From Prevotellaceae bacterium UBA3849 (GTDB lineage: Bacteria; Bacteroidota; Bacteroidia; Bacteroidales; Bacteroidaceae), in the NCBI GenBank assembly GCA_002392645.1, contig DGHL01000075.1, positions 314 through 35,592 on the forward strand: a DNA stretch of 35,279 nucleotides, given 5' to 3'. Below, in pieces: positions 15,232 to 22,780 of this stretch. The stretch's first letter is position 1. Each line of letters starts with the position of its first letter. The position numbers were made by a program, and so were the translations under genes. The notes under the pieces are model-generated. The model made no database searches, was not told the origin of the DNA, and worked only from the letters and a program-made list of their open reading frames with translations.

Positions 15232-15765
15232 ATGAGTTACGATATAATGATAATAGACCATCAACCACAGTTTAAGGATGGCAAAGAGTTTTATACATGG
15301 TATGACCATGTGACGCAATGGAATGACACGATAGATTACAACGATTACCGTCATACCACGAATAGCCTGCAACAGTTGTTTCTAGAGATGAAAGACGTGG
15401 TAAGACCACTTAACGGAGAGTTCGCTCCATCTGATGATGAGTTGGAAACAGGAGAATATCTGGAGGCTGACTACAGTATAGGCAAAGACTTTATCTACAT
15501 AGCATTGGCATGGACTGATTGTGAAAAGACGAGTAAAAAAGCTTTTGAACTTGCTCAGAAATACAAACTCGCATATTTCGATGCGAGTGGAGACGAAGAA
15601 CTGCATCTCCCTGATGGCCGTCACATCCTTGTATCAGAACGGCAATTGATTGATGATGCAGATGTAAGGAATACTCAAAAGGAGAATAAGAGTTCCTTCG
15701 GACTGTATGCCGGCATATTGTTATTACTGATCTTATCCGCTATATATTTTTTTGTCAAACGATGA
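15232..15765 (+). CDS. Unknown protein with single C-terminal transmembrane helix
   Basis: A 177-residue protein beginning MSYDIMIID, followed by a soluble domain with KEFYTWYDHVTQWNDTIDYND, DYSIGKDFIYIALAW and AFELAQKYKLAYFDASGD. A hydrophobic helix (about 157-174, FGLYAGILLLLILSAIYFFV) ends the protein, so it is probably tail-anchored with the domain in the cytoplasm. From memory, soluble Bacteroidales proteins with the same MSYD...YSIGK...FDASG pattern occur near polymorphic-toxin immunity genes, but no toxin gene is adjacent here, so no function is assigned. It starts 5 bases after the GH43 stop and overlaps the possible ATG at 15762 by ATGA. Confidence 0.65.
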   Translation: MSYDIMIIDHQPQFKDGKEFYTWYDHVTQWNDTIDYNDYRHTTNSLQQLFLEMKDVVRPLNGEFAPSDDELETGEYLEADYSIGKDFIYIALAWTDCEKTSKKAFELAQKYKLAYFDASGDEELHLPDGRHILVSERQLIDDADVRNTQKENKSSFGLYAGILLLLILSAIYFFVKR

Positions 15766-15806
15766 ATGAACTACTACTACAAATCACACGTTTATTCTAT
15801 AATAAT

Positions 15807-17141
15807 ATGAAACATCTATCAAAAAAGATTTCGCTTACCTTTATTCTGCTACTGACCTCATTACTATGCAGTGCACAAGACATCAAGCAATATGACTTAC
15901 CATCTCCCGTGGCAGACATAACACCTAATGCCGACAGCACATATTTAGGTGTTGTCTTTGGAGAATTCCGTAAGAGTGGAAGGCTGAAAGACAACACGCA
16001 GTGCGGAATCTTTAACCCGAAAACACATCAGATGACCTATATGTCAGATATACATGGTTGGGGTAAAAACGCATTTTATTTTCTAAAAGAAGGCGCACTA
16101 ATTGTCACCACAAAAGAGGATAAGCTTGTGACAATAAAGTTTGTTGATGCTCAACAAAATGACGTGATTTGGAGCAGTGACAACATACTTAGAGCTTATC
16201 ACATATCAAAACCATTCGACTTGATATATACAAAATATCAAGACACCTTTGACGATAATTTCTATATACAACTAAAAAAAGCAAGTGATGGCGAGGTAAT
16301 ATGGAGAGAGAAATCCTCACATAGCAAGATATTCACAAAAGATTATATCATAGATATGGAAGAGTCAAATGACTCGTCTGAAGTATTTATTCTTTCACAT
16401 AAGCTATTCAAATTCAACATATATGAAGGAGTGAAGAAAGAATATAAATATAAAGAAGCATTAGAAAACGAGTTGTTTCGTTCTGACGATAGATTATTCC
16501 TTACAGAAAAGAAGCAACTCACATGCCTTGATATGAACCTTGACACCCTGTGGACAAGGCAAGTTACACCATTCTCTTATCATCGTTTATTCGAGAAAGG
16601 AGACACTTTGTATCTGATAAACAGGGGACTTATTTATCAGCCTGGACTATTCAATGGGATTACTGGCAAGTATGTTCCGCAATATAAAAAGAGTCCGTAT
16701 ATATTGTCATTCAACAAGCAGACTGGAGAACAGATAGACTTTATTGAGCTGGACAGGAAGAAATACCTTGATGATATACATTATATTTATGTTGACAGTC
16801 ATTTTTACTATCTTGACACAGACTCTCAAAGTTTCCGGAAAGTATCAACAGGCAAAGACCAGATAATGATAGCCTTGCATAATGGAGACATATGCATAAC
16901 CGACAAAAAGCAGGAGACAATAGACAAGTACGAAGACAAGAGGTGCTACAATGAGATGTTCAAGATAGATGATACGATATGTATTGGCAGGATATGTGAC
17001 TATGACGACATGGACTTTTTTCTCATAAATGGCAAAGGTGACGTTACGCATCACTTTCCTAAGGGAACAAAGAACGTATGCCATATAGGCAAAGAGATAT
17101 TCTATTGTATAGACGGCAAGCTCTATGGCATGAAGCTATGA
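15807..17141 (+). CDS. Unknown exported protein, beta-propeller-like
   Basis: A 444-residue protein with signal peptide MKHLSKKISLTFILLLTSLLCSAQ. The open frame can also start at 15762, overlapping the upstream stop by ATGA, but that would put 15 extra residues in front of the signal, so 15807 is preferred. The mature part has repeating short strands with alternating aromatic and aspartate residues (for example DDRLFLTEKKQLTCLDMNLD, DKKQETIDKYEDKR), giving the look of a WD/PQQ-type propeller, although no family motif is certain. It is AT-rich like the two preceding small genes and closes the rightward run begun at 10547. Confidence 0.6.
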   Translation: MKHLSKKISLTFILLLTSLLCSAQDIKQYDLPSPVADITPNADSTYLGVVFGEFRKSGRLKDNTQCGIFNPKTHQMTYMSDIHGWGKNAFYFLKEGALIVTTKEDKLVTIKFVDAQQNDVIWSSDNILRAYHISKPFDLIYTKYQDTFDDNFYIQLKKASDGEVIWREKSSHSKIFTKDYIIDMEESNDSSEVFILSHKLFKFNIYEGVKKEYKYKEALENELFRSDDRLFLTEKKQLTCLDMNLDTLWTRQVTPFSYHRLFEKGDTLYLINRGLIYQPGLFNGITGKYVPQYKKSPYILSFNKQTGEQIDFIELDRKKYLDDIHYIYVDSHFYYLDTDSQSFRKVSTGKDQIMIALHNGDICITDKKQETIDKYEDKRCYNEMFKIDDTICIGRICDYDDMDFFLINGKGDVTHHFPKGTKNVCHIGKEIFYCIDGKLYGMKL

Positions 17142-17161
17142 TGATAACATCCTTGTCAAAT

Positions 17162-17179
17162 AAGGATTTTTCAATCCTT
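17162..17179 (+). terminator. Hairpin terminator after the exported propeller-like gene
   Basis: AAGGATT-TTTC-AATCCTT, a 7-bp stem followed by TAGTTTTTCT, 21 bases after the stop codon at 17141. Confidence 0.55.
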
Positions 17180-17197
17180 TAGTTTTTCTATTATTAT

Positions 17198-17228
17198 TTT
17201 GAGGTTTCATAAAAAGTTTGTAAATTTG
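17198..17228 (+). promoter_or_regulatory. Promoter of the DUF3791 operon
   Basis: TTTG (17198-17201) and TAAATTTG (17221-17228) are separated by 19 bases, the clearest -33/-7 pair in the window. The start codon at 17254 follows closely. It is the only recognisable promoter for the five overlapping genes to 19499. Confidence 0.7.
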
Positions 17229-17253
17229 CATACAGAAACAAAACCAAAAAGAC

Positions 17254-17469
17254 ATGAGCAAGTACGAGATACCATATCTGACGGCATGCATACAGGCCTT
17301 CGGCAGGCGGTTTGCCATGACGCGACAGGCAGCCTTCCAATATCTGCACAAGTATAAAGGCATCTCTTTCCTCATAGAATTCTATGATGTGGAGCATCTG
17401 CAGTCTATGGATGACACCATAGACGACCTGCTTGTGGTATGCAAGAAAAATGGAGGAACGTTGGCATGA
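17254..17469 (+). CDS. DUF3791-family protein, antitoxin-like partner
   Basis: A 71-residue protein matching the DUF3791 pattern: an N-terminal helix (YLTACIQAFGRRF), MTRQAAFQYLHKYKGISFLIEFYDVEHLQSMDDTIDDL. In Bacteroidales and Firmicutes such genes sit directly before a DUF3990 gene encoding an ADP-ribosyltransferase-like protein with an N-terminal LYHGTN, and the set behaves like a toxin-antitoxin cassette by organisation; the antitoxin role is not established here. Its stop overlaps the next start (ATGA at 17466-17469). The expected toxin gene is reduced to a 17-codon relic. Confidence 0.78.
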   Translation: MSKYEIPYLTACIQAFGRRFAMTRQAAFQYLHKYKGISFLIEFYDVEHLQSMDDTIDDLLVVCKKNGGTLA

Positions 17470-17519
17470 AACTTTATCACGGTACTAATATGGACAAGAT
17501 TAATTCAGAAACGATATGA
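17466..17519 (+). pseudogene. DUF3990-like ADP-ribosyltransferase toxin, reduced to 17 codons
   Basis: The frame reads MKLYHGTNMDKINSETI and stops. MKLYHGTN is the canonical start of DUF3990 proteins (about 150-170 residues in intact copies), where it forms the first strand of the NAD-binding fold. Nearly the entire protein is missing, yet the ATGA overlap with the preceding gene (17466) and with the following gene (17516) are both preserved. It is too short to be functional as a transferase; whether the peptide is still made for translational coupling is open. Confidence 0.7.
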
Positions 17520-17758
17520 ACCAACCTACACACAGTCAGATTGCGAACTACCTGACAGACTACGCTTTGAGTGAATTGGTAAAATATGTGATGGAGGATA
17601 CGGGCTGTTCCATAGAACAGGCTATGGAGAAGGTTTATACATCGTCTTTGATGCCAGCATTGCAGGATGAGGAGGGCGAACTATATGTTCAGAGTCCTGC
17701 ATATCTTTACGAGCTGATGAACGACCCTCAGATAAAATACTCAGTTAATGTTCAATGA
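17516..17758 (+). CDS. Small second partner protein of the DUF3791/DUF3990 cassette
   Basis: An 80-residue protein: an N-terminal helix (SQIANYLTDYALSELVKYVM), SIEQAMEKVYTSSLMPALQD, EEGELYVQSPAYLYELM. The pattern Y-T-S...L-x-D-x-E-x-x-L-Y-x-x-S-x-x-Y-L-Y is recalled as the third gene of DUF3791-DUF3990 cassettes. The start overlaps the relic toxin stop (ATGA at 17516) and the stop overlaps the next start (17755). Likely an antitoxin or accessory factor without its toxin; function inferred only from gene order. Confidence 0.65.
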   Translation: MNQPTHSQIANYLTDYALSELVKYVMEDTGCSIEQAMEKVYTSSLMPALQDEEGELYVQSPAYLYELMNDPQIKYSVNVQ

Positions 17759-18501
17759 TTTTGCAAATTATGACTAAGGTTTTATTATTTGCTATACTTC
17801 TTTTTGTGGTTGGCTTGAACTACATTTGCGTGAAACTTACGAAAAGCAATCCTGACATTATTTCAGGATTCAAGATGAGTGATGAACCAGAGCAGAAAGC
17901 CCTTGACGAAGTTTGGCTGAATAAGATGTTCAGATATTTGACTATCGCAAACATCGTGACGCTTATAGGAGGTCTTATTGGAATAATATTCGATTTGCAG
18001 ATATTATACTATGTTTCTTTAGTCCTGCCCCTTATTCTTGCTTTATTATTCGGTTATATACAACGGAAAGGAGCGAAAGGGAAAAAGAAGAAAAATGTGG
18101 CAGTAATTGCTACACTCATATTCACTCTTCTTCTAATCAGTCTGCCTGTCTTTTACACTTTTAACAGTGACCTAAAGGTAACGCTTACCGATAAGGAAAT
18201 GACTATTGGCGGCTTATATGGTTTAGATATCCCTCTACAGGAAATAAAAGAAAAGAGTCTTTGTCAGTCACTCCCTGCCATTAGCACCAAGACAAATGGC
18301 TTTGCATTAGCAAAAACCCGCTTAGGGCATTTCCGAACCGCAACAGGTGAAGACATAATGTTGTTCACTCATTCGGACTCTTATTTCCTGCGGATTACCA
18401 GAACTAATGGTGTAACATACTACCTCTCTTCAAAAGACAAAAAAGCAACAAGACAACTATTCACAGAACTACAGAAGAAACAAAATAGCAAAACAAAATG
18501 A
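17755..18501 (+). CDS. DUF3784-like membrane protein with C-terminal PH-like domain
   Basis: A 248-residue protein with an N-terminal helix (VLLFAILLFVVGLNYICVKL), a cytosolic loop with NPDIISGFKMSDEPEQKALD, a second helix (about 63-84), a third (about 84-105) and a fourth (about 118-140). The NP-x-I-I-S-G-F segment after helix 1 is typical of DUF3784 proteins. The C-terminal part (about 145-240) with KVTLTDKEMTIGGLYGLDIP looks like a bacterial PH-like fold. The ATG at 17755 overlaps the preceding stop; an ATG at 17770 is an alternative. It overlaps the LD-carboxypeptidase start by ATGA at 18498. Function unknown. Confidence 0.65.
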   Translation: MILQIMTKVLLFAILLFVVGLNYICVKLTKSNPDIISGFKMSDEPEQKALDEVWLNKMFRYLTIANIVTLIGGLIGIIFDLQILYYVSLVLPLILALLFGYIQRKGAKGKKKKNVAVIATLIFTLLLISLPVFYTFNSDLKVTLTDKEMTIGGLYGLDIPLQEIKEKSLCQSLPAISTKTNGFALAKTRLGHFRTATGEDIMLFTHSDSYFLRITRTNGVTYYLSSKDKKATRQLFTELQKKQNSKTK

Positions 18502-19499
18502 AGGCGTCTGTTCTTCCCATGCGTTACATATTGCTGTGGCTGATGTTCATGGCATTACTCCCTGCCAACGCGCAGCAGCTGGTGATGCCGGCGGCGTTGA
18601 GACCTGGCGACACCATCGCCATAGTATCGCCGTCGAGTACTCCCGATACGCTGACGGTGGAGAAGGGATGCCAGACTCTGCGCGAATGGGGCTATGTGCC
18701 TGTGGTGGCACCCCATGCGCTGAGCAGTTGGCACGGCTTCGCAGGTACTGCTGATGAGCGCGCCGCCGATATGCTGTGGGCACTGAGGGACTCCACCGTC
18801 AAGGCCATAATATGCAGTCGTGGTGGTGATGGTGCAGTGCAGGTATTAAGGCGCATACCGCTGAGCGAGTTTCGCAGTCATCCTAAGTGGGTGATGGGCT
18901 TCAGCGATGCCACGGCACTGCACAGCGCCGAGGTGGCGGCAGGGGTGATGAGCATACACTGCACCATGTGCGACGGCATCTCCATGCGTGGCGAGCGCGA
19001 CTCCGTCAACGCCATACTGCAACGGCTGCTGCAGGGCGAGATGCCTTCATATCAAGCGCCGGCACATCCTCTCAACCAATACGGAGAGGCAGAGGGCATA
19101 CTGGTGGGCGGCAACATGTCTGTGTTCTGCGGACTGGCAGGCTCGGAGTATGATTTCCTGAACCGCACTGATGAAGGTTTGATACTGTTCATAGAAGACA
19201 CCGGCGAGTCAATGTCGAAGGTGGACCGTATGCTCCACCACCTTGAGATACGCGGCATACTTCAGCGTCTGAAAGGCATCATAGTGGGACATTTCTCAAA
19301 ATACAAGAGTCCCAACAGCGGTTTCACTGATATGTACGACATGCTCCATGAGTACCTGCAGCATTATGACATCCCCGTCTGTTATGATTTCCCCATCGGT
19401 CATCACAGCGGCAAGAACTATCCATTGATGGAAGGCGGCAGGATTACGCTGAAGGTGACAGCCGGCGGTACAGCGATACATTTTCATTCGGTGCAATAG
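18498..19499 (+). CDS. LD-carboxypeptidase, peptidase family S66 (LdcA/MccF type), exported
   Basis: A 333-residue serine peptidase that removes the terminal D-amino acid from muropeptide tetrapeptides; family S66 also includes microcin-immunity enzymes of MccF type. The catalytic triad is recognisable: nucleophile S136 in MGFSDATAL, E233 in LFIEDTGES and H302 in FPIGHHSGKNYPL. Motifs RPGDTIAIVSPSS (35-47) and CSRGGDG (106-112) belong to the family N-terminal domain. A signal peptide (to about residue 26, LLPANAQ) points to the periplasm, unlike cytosolic E. coli LdcA. The ATG at 18498 overlaps the previous stop; 18519 is an alternative start that would better fit a typical signal. The gene is GC-richer than the rest of the operon, and faces the M15 peptidase gene. 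Confidence 0.92.
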   Translation: MKASVLPMRYILLWLMFMALLPANAQQLVMPAALRPGDTIAIVSPSSTPDTLTVEKGCQTLREWGYVPVVAPHALSSWHGFAGTADERAADMLWALRDSTVKAIICSRGGDGAVQVLRRIPLSEFRSHPKWVMGFSDATALHSAEVAAGVMSIHCTMCDGISMRGERDSVNAILQRLLQGEMPSYQAPAHPLNQYGEAEGILVGGNMSVFCGLAGSEYDFLNRTDEGLILFIEDTGESMSKVDRMLHHLEIRGILQRLKGIIVGHFSKYKSPNSGFTDMYDMLHEYLQHYDIPVCYDFPIGHHSGKNYPLMEGGRITLKVTAGGTAIHFHSVQ

Positions 19500-19558
19500 C
19501 AGGGAGCATGTTCATACACTGAGGAGGTATTTTCATACATTAAGAACCTAAATTCTTG

Positions 19559-19591
19559 TGCAGATGATTATTTTTCCTTAATTCATCTGCA
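19559..19591. terminator. Bidirectional hairpin between the convergent peptidase genes
   Basis: TGCAGATGA (19559-19567) and TCATCTGCA (19583-19591) form a perfect 9-bp stem with a 15-base AT-rich loop. It separates the S66 gene from the leftward M15 gene. Confidence 0.55.
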
Positions 19592-19598
19592 GATAGAC

Positions 19599-20285
19599 CT
19601 ACGGTTTCTTCTCAAAGTGCTGATAATCCTTGCTTGAGCGCCATGCGCCGCCCCATGTGAAGCCATGCTTGCGGAACACCTTGTAGCAGGTGTCTGTGGT
19701 GGTGATTATGGACACGGGAGCCTTCACCTTCGAGCGGTTGAAGGCATAGGGACGGCCCTCTACGGGGTCAACCTTGTTGCCTCTCACCCAAGGGTTGTAG
19801 AGGGGGTTCACGTCGATGGCAAGTCCGCGGCCATGGTTAGAAAGGCTGTTGGTGCCCTGCACGAGTCGGTAGTTGAAACAGCTGGTGTTGTTGGCCTTCA
19901 TCGACAGGTTATCGTTGCCGCCGTATTCATCAACCAGCACCATGCGCTCTATGCGGTAGCCGCTGTCATACAGACTGCGCATGATGGCGAGCAGGTCCTT
20001 GGCAATAGCCTTGTTGCATACCAGTTCGCCTATCTGCGTATTGCCCTTCATGTTACGGTGCAACACGCGCAGGTAGCGCAGTTCGCGTTTTCCCCATTCC
20101 ACCTTGTCGGCAGGCAGCGACTTGCCCTTCATCCTTGCAATGATGTCGTCGCTCAGTGTCTGCATGGTGAAATAGTTCTCCACCTTCGTGCCTGCAGGAA
20201 TATTAATGATCTCGCCTGCCTTCTGTGCAGTGGCATGCACCGCCATGTAAGCTACCATGAGTAGCAGTAACATTATTCTTTTCAT
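19599..20285 (-). CDS. M15-family D-alanyl-D-alanine carboxypeptidase-like metallopeptidase, exported
   Basis: A 228-residue zinc peptidase. Start at 20285 (MKRIMLLLLMVAYMAVHATA signal) rather than 20297. Zinc ligands and catalytic pattern of the M15C/VanY type are visible: H151 in SNHGRGLAIDVNPLYNPW, D158 in the same segment, and H223 in KDYQHFE. The domain also shows the preceding NYRLVQGTNSLSNH. Substrate is most likely the D-Ala-D-Ala end or a cross-link of peptidoglycan stem peptides in the periplasm, by family. It faces the S66 LD-carboxypeptidase, so two different peptidoglycan-trimming enzymes are encoded side by side but on opposite strands, not in one operon. Confidence 0.9.
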   Translation of the reverse strand: MKRIMLLLLMVAYMAVHATAQKAGEIINIPAGTKVENYFTMQTLSDDIIARMKGKSLPADKVEWGKRELRYLRVLHRNMKGNTQIGELVCNKAIAKDLLAIMRSLYDSGYRIERMVLVDEYGGNDNLSMKANNTSCFNYRLVQGTNSLSNHGRGLAIDVNPLYNPWVRGNKVDPVEGRPYAFNRSKVKAPVSIITTTDTCYKVFRKHGFTWGGAWRSSKDYQHFEKKP

Positions 20286-20412
20286 AACAGCAGGCAAAGT
20301 TACGAAATAAATTTCTTTGTGACAAATAAATCAGTAAGAAAATTTCATGTATTCAGGCAGAGCCTCCTGCATGTCCCTGCCCTTAATCCAGTAGATGCTG
20401 TACGATAATAAT

Positions 20413-20452
20413 AAAAGGAGCACCCCCTATATCTCTGAGGGATGCTCCTTTT
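20413..20452 (-). terminator. Terminator of the exported unknown gene 20475-21674
   Basis: Stem AAAAGGAGCA (20413-20422) with TGCTCCTTTT (20443-20452), extended by an inner CCCT/AGGG pairing. On the minus strand the hairpin is followed by ATTATTATCG, giving a U-rich tail. It lies about 22 bases after the stop codon. Confidence 0.8.
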
Positions 20453-20474
20453 GCTATATGTCTTGACGGTAGGA

Positions 20475-21674
20475 TTACTTTGTCAGCTCTATGTCCTTGT
20501 CGCCGTTCTCCCATCCGAAGCCGGTCATCTGCAGGCTGCCGTCGGCTGGCTTCTCGTAGAGGGCGAAGCTGTGGATTACCTTGTAGCCCTGATCCTCACA
20601 CAGTACCTTCACGCTGCGGTACTTCGTGATTACCACGCCGTGTATGTTCTTCTTGGTGCTTGTCACAGGTCCTACCCATGCCTTTATGGCCTTGCCCCAG
20701 AATGAGCGATGAACCTTCACCTCGTTAAGTGCCTTCTTCTCCAGTCCAGGGTTGGCGCTCGCCGACATCTTGCCGTACTTGCCCTGCTGCTCCAGCTCCT
20801 TGTAGGCACGTAGCTGTGCTATGCGCTTTGGCTTGAAGTTTGGTGTCTCATACTGCTTCTTTGCCTCGGCAAGCGTGAACTGTGCAGGGTAACGATACTT
20901 GTAAGCCTCAGGCACGCTGCCTACGTTCTGCTGCAGGAAGCTCAGCACATCGTTGAGACCTGCCTCACCACCCTCAAAGTGTACCTTGCCGCTGGTGCGC
21001 ATCTTCAACAACTCCCATACCTCGTCAAAGAAGAACTCCTTTGCCTCTGGGCCGCTTACCTCCTTATAACGGTTTATGAAGAAGTTGAGCTGCTCTATGT
21101 ACTTGGCTGTTGTAGCCTCGTCATATTTTATTGCGGTAAGTCCCTGTGTGGCTATCTTCAGGAAGTTGAGCGTCACTCTGTCGAGCATCTTCACTGGTTC
21201 GTTGACGTCATTGTCATAGTCTGAGCGGGCTGTTGACTTCAGCACGTCAACCACGTTAGGGTAGAGGAAGCGCACTGTGTTATATGCCTCATAGTCCAGT
21301 CCCTTATAGCCCTTGCTGAACGACTTCTGCATACGGTCGGCATAATACTTCACGTTGGCTACCAGCTCTGACTGCGGACTGGTGATGGTCCATGCAGACT
21401 GACGTGCGCCGCTGATATTCTCCAGGTCATAGTCCACGCTCTGCGATGCCGTACTGCTGCTTGTTGCCTCAGAACCTGCCTCGCTTGCCTGACTGCTCAC
21501 GGTGCTTGTAGCAGTCTCCTGAACAGAGCTCTTAGTGTCATTTACCTTTTCCTTCACGGCCTTCTTAGCCTTGTTGGCAAGGCCCCTCAGGCTGCCAAAC
21601 TGCGCGTTGGCACCCATGTTAAATGCAAACATGGCTGCAAATGCCATTACGGAAATCTTGATTGAATGTTTCAT
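20475..21674 (-). CDS. Unknown exported protein with Ser/Thr-rich linker
   Basis: A 399-residue protein starting with a signal peptide (MKHSIKISVMAFAAMFAFNMGANA). Residues about 30-85 form a low-complexity, lysine-rich then Ser/Thr/Ala-rich linker (AKKAVKEKVNDTKSSVQETA...), after which a folded domain runs to the end. The middle has helical segments with aromatic residues (GYKGLDYEAYNTVRFLYPNV, KYIEQLNFFINRYKEV) and the C-terminus is beta-like (VLCEDQGYKVIHSFALYEKP). No family recognised. It has its own -7 element and terminator and is thus probably a single-gene unit. Confidence 0.75.
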   Translation of the reverse strand: MKHSIKISVMAFAAMFAFNMGANAQFGSLRGLANKAKKAVKEKVNDTKSSVQETATSTVSSQASEAGSEATSSSTASQSVDYDLENISGARQSAWTITSPQSELVANVKYYADRMQKSFSKGYKGLDYEAYNTVRFLYPNVVDVLKSTARSDYDNDVNEPVKMLDRVTLNFLKIATQGLTAIKYDEATTAKYIEQLNFFINRYKEVSGPEAKEFFFDEVWELLKMRTSGKVHFEGGEAGLNDVLSFLQQNVGSVPEAYKYRYPAQFTLAEAKKQYETPNFKPKRIAQLRAYKELEQQGKYGKMSASANPGLEKKALNEVKVHRSFWGKAIKAWVGPVTSTKKNIHGVVITKYRSVKVLCEDQGYKVIHSFALYEKPADGSLQMTGFGWENGDKDIELTK

Positions 21675-21745
21675 GTTTAAGTTTCTATTAATATTTCAAT
21701 AATTCGTAAATACACAACTTTATTAGGCGTTTACAATATTTCGTG

Positions 21746-21753
21746 CAAAGATA
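21746..21753 (-). promoter_or_regulatory. Promoter -7 element for 20475-21674, upstream sequence shared with 22043-22630
   Basis: On the minus strand it reads TATCTTTG, a perfect TAnnTTTG. The adjacent upstream block ACAAATAAATCTGTTAA (21752-21768, plus-strand reading) is repeated next to the promoter of the 22043-22630 gene (22674-22690), suggesting common regulation or a duplicated leader. Confidence 0.6.
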
Positions 21754-21826
21754 CAAATAAATCTGTTAACGACCGTTACCCTCCCCTTAATTTATGTTAA
21801 AGCATTATGTATTTAACTTTTATAAA

Positions 21827-21862
21827 GCAACAGATACGGTGTGGTGCATCCATATCTGTTGC
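21827..21862 (-). terminator. Hairpin after 22043-22630, first of a covarying pair
   Basis: GCAACAGATA (21827-21836) pairs with TATCTGTTGC (21853-21862) across a 16-base loop. On the minus strand it is followed by TTTATAAAAG. A second hairpin at 23002-23039 has the same loop end and the same stem with one compensated base-pair change. It lies about 180 bases past the stop at 22043, beyond the repeat array. Confidence 0.55.
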
Positions 21863-21882
21863 AAATGTTATCACCTTATACG

Positions 21883-21978
21883 GTAAAAGCTACCATATTA
21901 GGTTGTAATATGATAGCTTTTACATTGTAATATGATAGCTTTTACATTGTAATATGATAGCTTTTACGATGTAATATG
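21883..21978. repeat. 22-bp-period repeat array, locus 2
   Basis: Forward copies of GTAATATGATAGCTTTTAC at 21905-21923, 21927-21945 and 21949-21967, all identical, a partial copy at 21971-21978, and an inverted, slightly diverged copy at 21883-21900 that can fold back on the first forward copy. Starts are exactly 22 bases apart. It lies between two leftward genes. Confidence 0.88.
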
Positions 21979-22042
21979 AAAAACCAACAACACTACGTAA
22001 TAGATTACAACATTCAGTTCAGAGAGCTGTTGGGGTGGGGTA

Positions 22043-22630
22043 TTACTCTGTCACCTTTGTAAAGACTACCTTTTCTGAGTCGTTGTCAACTGTCATGGTG
22101 GTCTCGGTGAGCGACAGTATGTTGAGTTCGTTCAACTTCATTAACTCTTCTTTGTTCATATAATCCTGGGCTTTCTCGTTGAGCATCTTGTTGAACATCT
22201 GCTTTACCGAAGCCTCTGTATGTCCCAGCAAAGCCAGCTGCTCCATCATGTCGGAAGGTATCTTTAAGTCTGTCACCTCCAGGTGTGGCTTCAGGTCGTC
22301 AACATTCAGATTGCCTCCATTCTCATAGTTCCATACACCGTCGATGACCAGTTTCATCTCTATGTCTATCTGCTCCGCACTGCCGTTGAGCATGACGGTG
22401 AGATTGAAACTGTAGTCATTGCTGAATGTCAGCAAACAGCTGGCGTCCTTCACATCTGCCGGCAGGTCCTTGAGCAACGTGGCAGGGTCGGTGGTCCATT
22501 TACCGAGCAGCGCATAACTAACGCCATCAACATCGTTCAGGTCAATCTCTTCCGCACGGGCGGTCTGTGTACTTAGTGTCGTCACTGCCATCATCAGCAG
22601 CATGAGCATGTAGTGTAATGTCTTTTTCAT
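22043..22630 (-). CDS. Unknown exported protein, lipocalin-like size
   Basis: A 195-residue protein with signal peptide MKKTLHYMLMLLMMAVTTLSTQTARA. The mature part begins with GVSYALLGKWTTDPATLLKD and alternates strands (SCLLTFSNDYSFNLTVML, DIEMKLVIDGVWNYENGGNL), an arrangement seen in small Bacteroidales lipocalin-like or DUF proteins that start with a G-K-W motif. A helical section (MMEQLALLGHTEASVKQMFN) follows, and the end (TETTMTVDNDSEKVVFTKV) is beta again. No firm family. It carries a -7 element and shares its upstream block with the 21674 gene. Confidence 0.68.
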   Translation of the reverse strand: MKKTLHYMLMLLMMAVTTLSTQTARAEEIDLNDVDGVSYALLGKWTTDPATLLKDLPADVKDASCLLTFSNDYSFNLTVMLNGSAEQIDIEMKLVIDGVWNYENGGNLNVDDLKPHLEVTDLKIPSDMMEQLALLGHTEASVKQMFNKMLNEKAQDYMNKEELMKLNELNILSLTETTMTVDNDSEKVVFTKVTE

Positions 22631-22667
22631 TATTTATTGTTTTGCTTGATAATAACAATATCGAGTA

Positions 22668-22675
22668 CAAAGGTA
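22668..22675 (-). promoter_or_regulatory. Promoter -7 element for 22043-22630
   Basis: Minus-strand TACCTTTG fits TAnnTTTG, about 38 bases before the start codon. The neighbouring block ACAAATAAATCTGTTAA also occurs at the 21746 promoter. Confidence 0.6.
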
Positions 22676-22737
22676 CAAATAAATCTGTTAATTACCGTTC
22701 CTCTCTCCAAAAAAAAGATTAAAGCATAGTTAATAAG

Positions 22738-22754
22738 TATGCACACCTACTTAT
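22738..22754. repeat. Second copy of TATGCACACCTACTTAT
   Basis: Exact 17-base match to 8425-8441. Here it is not part of a 14-bp stem, but a short stem CACCTA-CTTA-TAGGTG overlaps it at 22744-22759. Confidence 0.6.
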
Positions 22755-22780
22755 AGGTGAGTTCTCATACAGCCCCTAAA

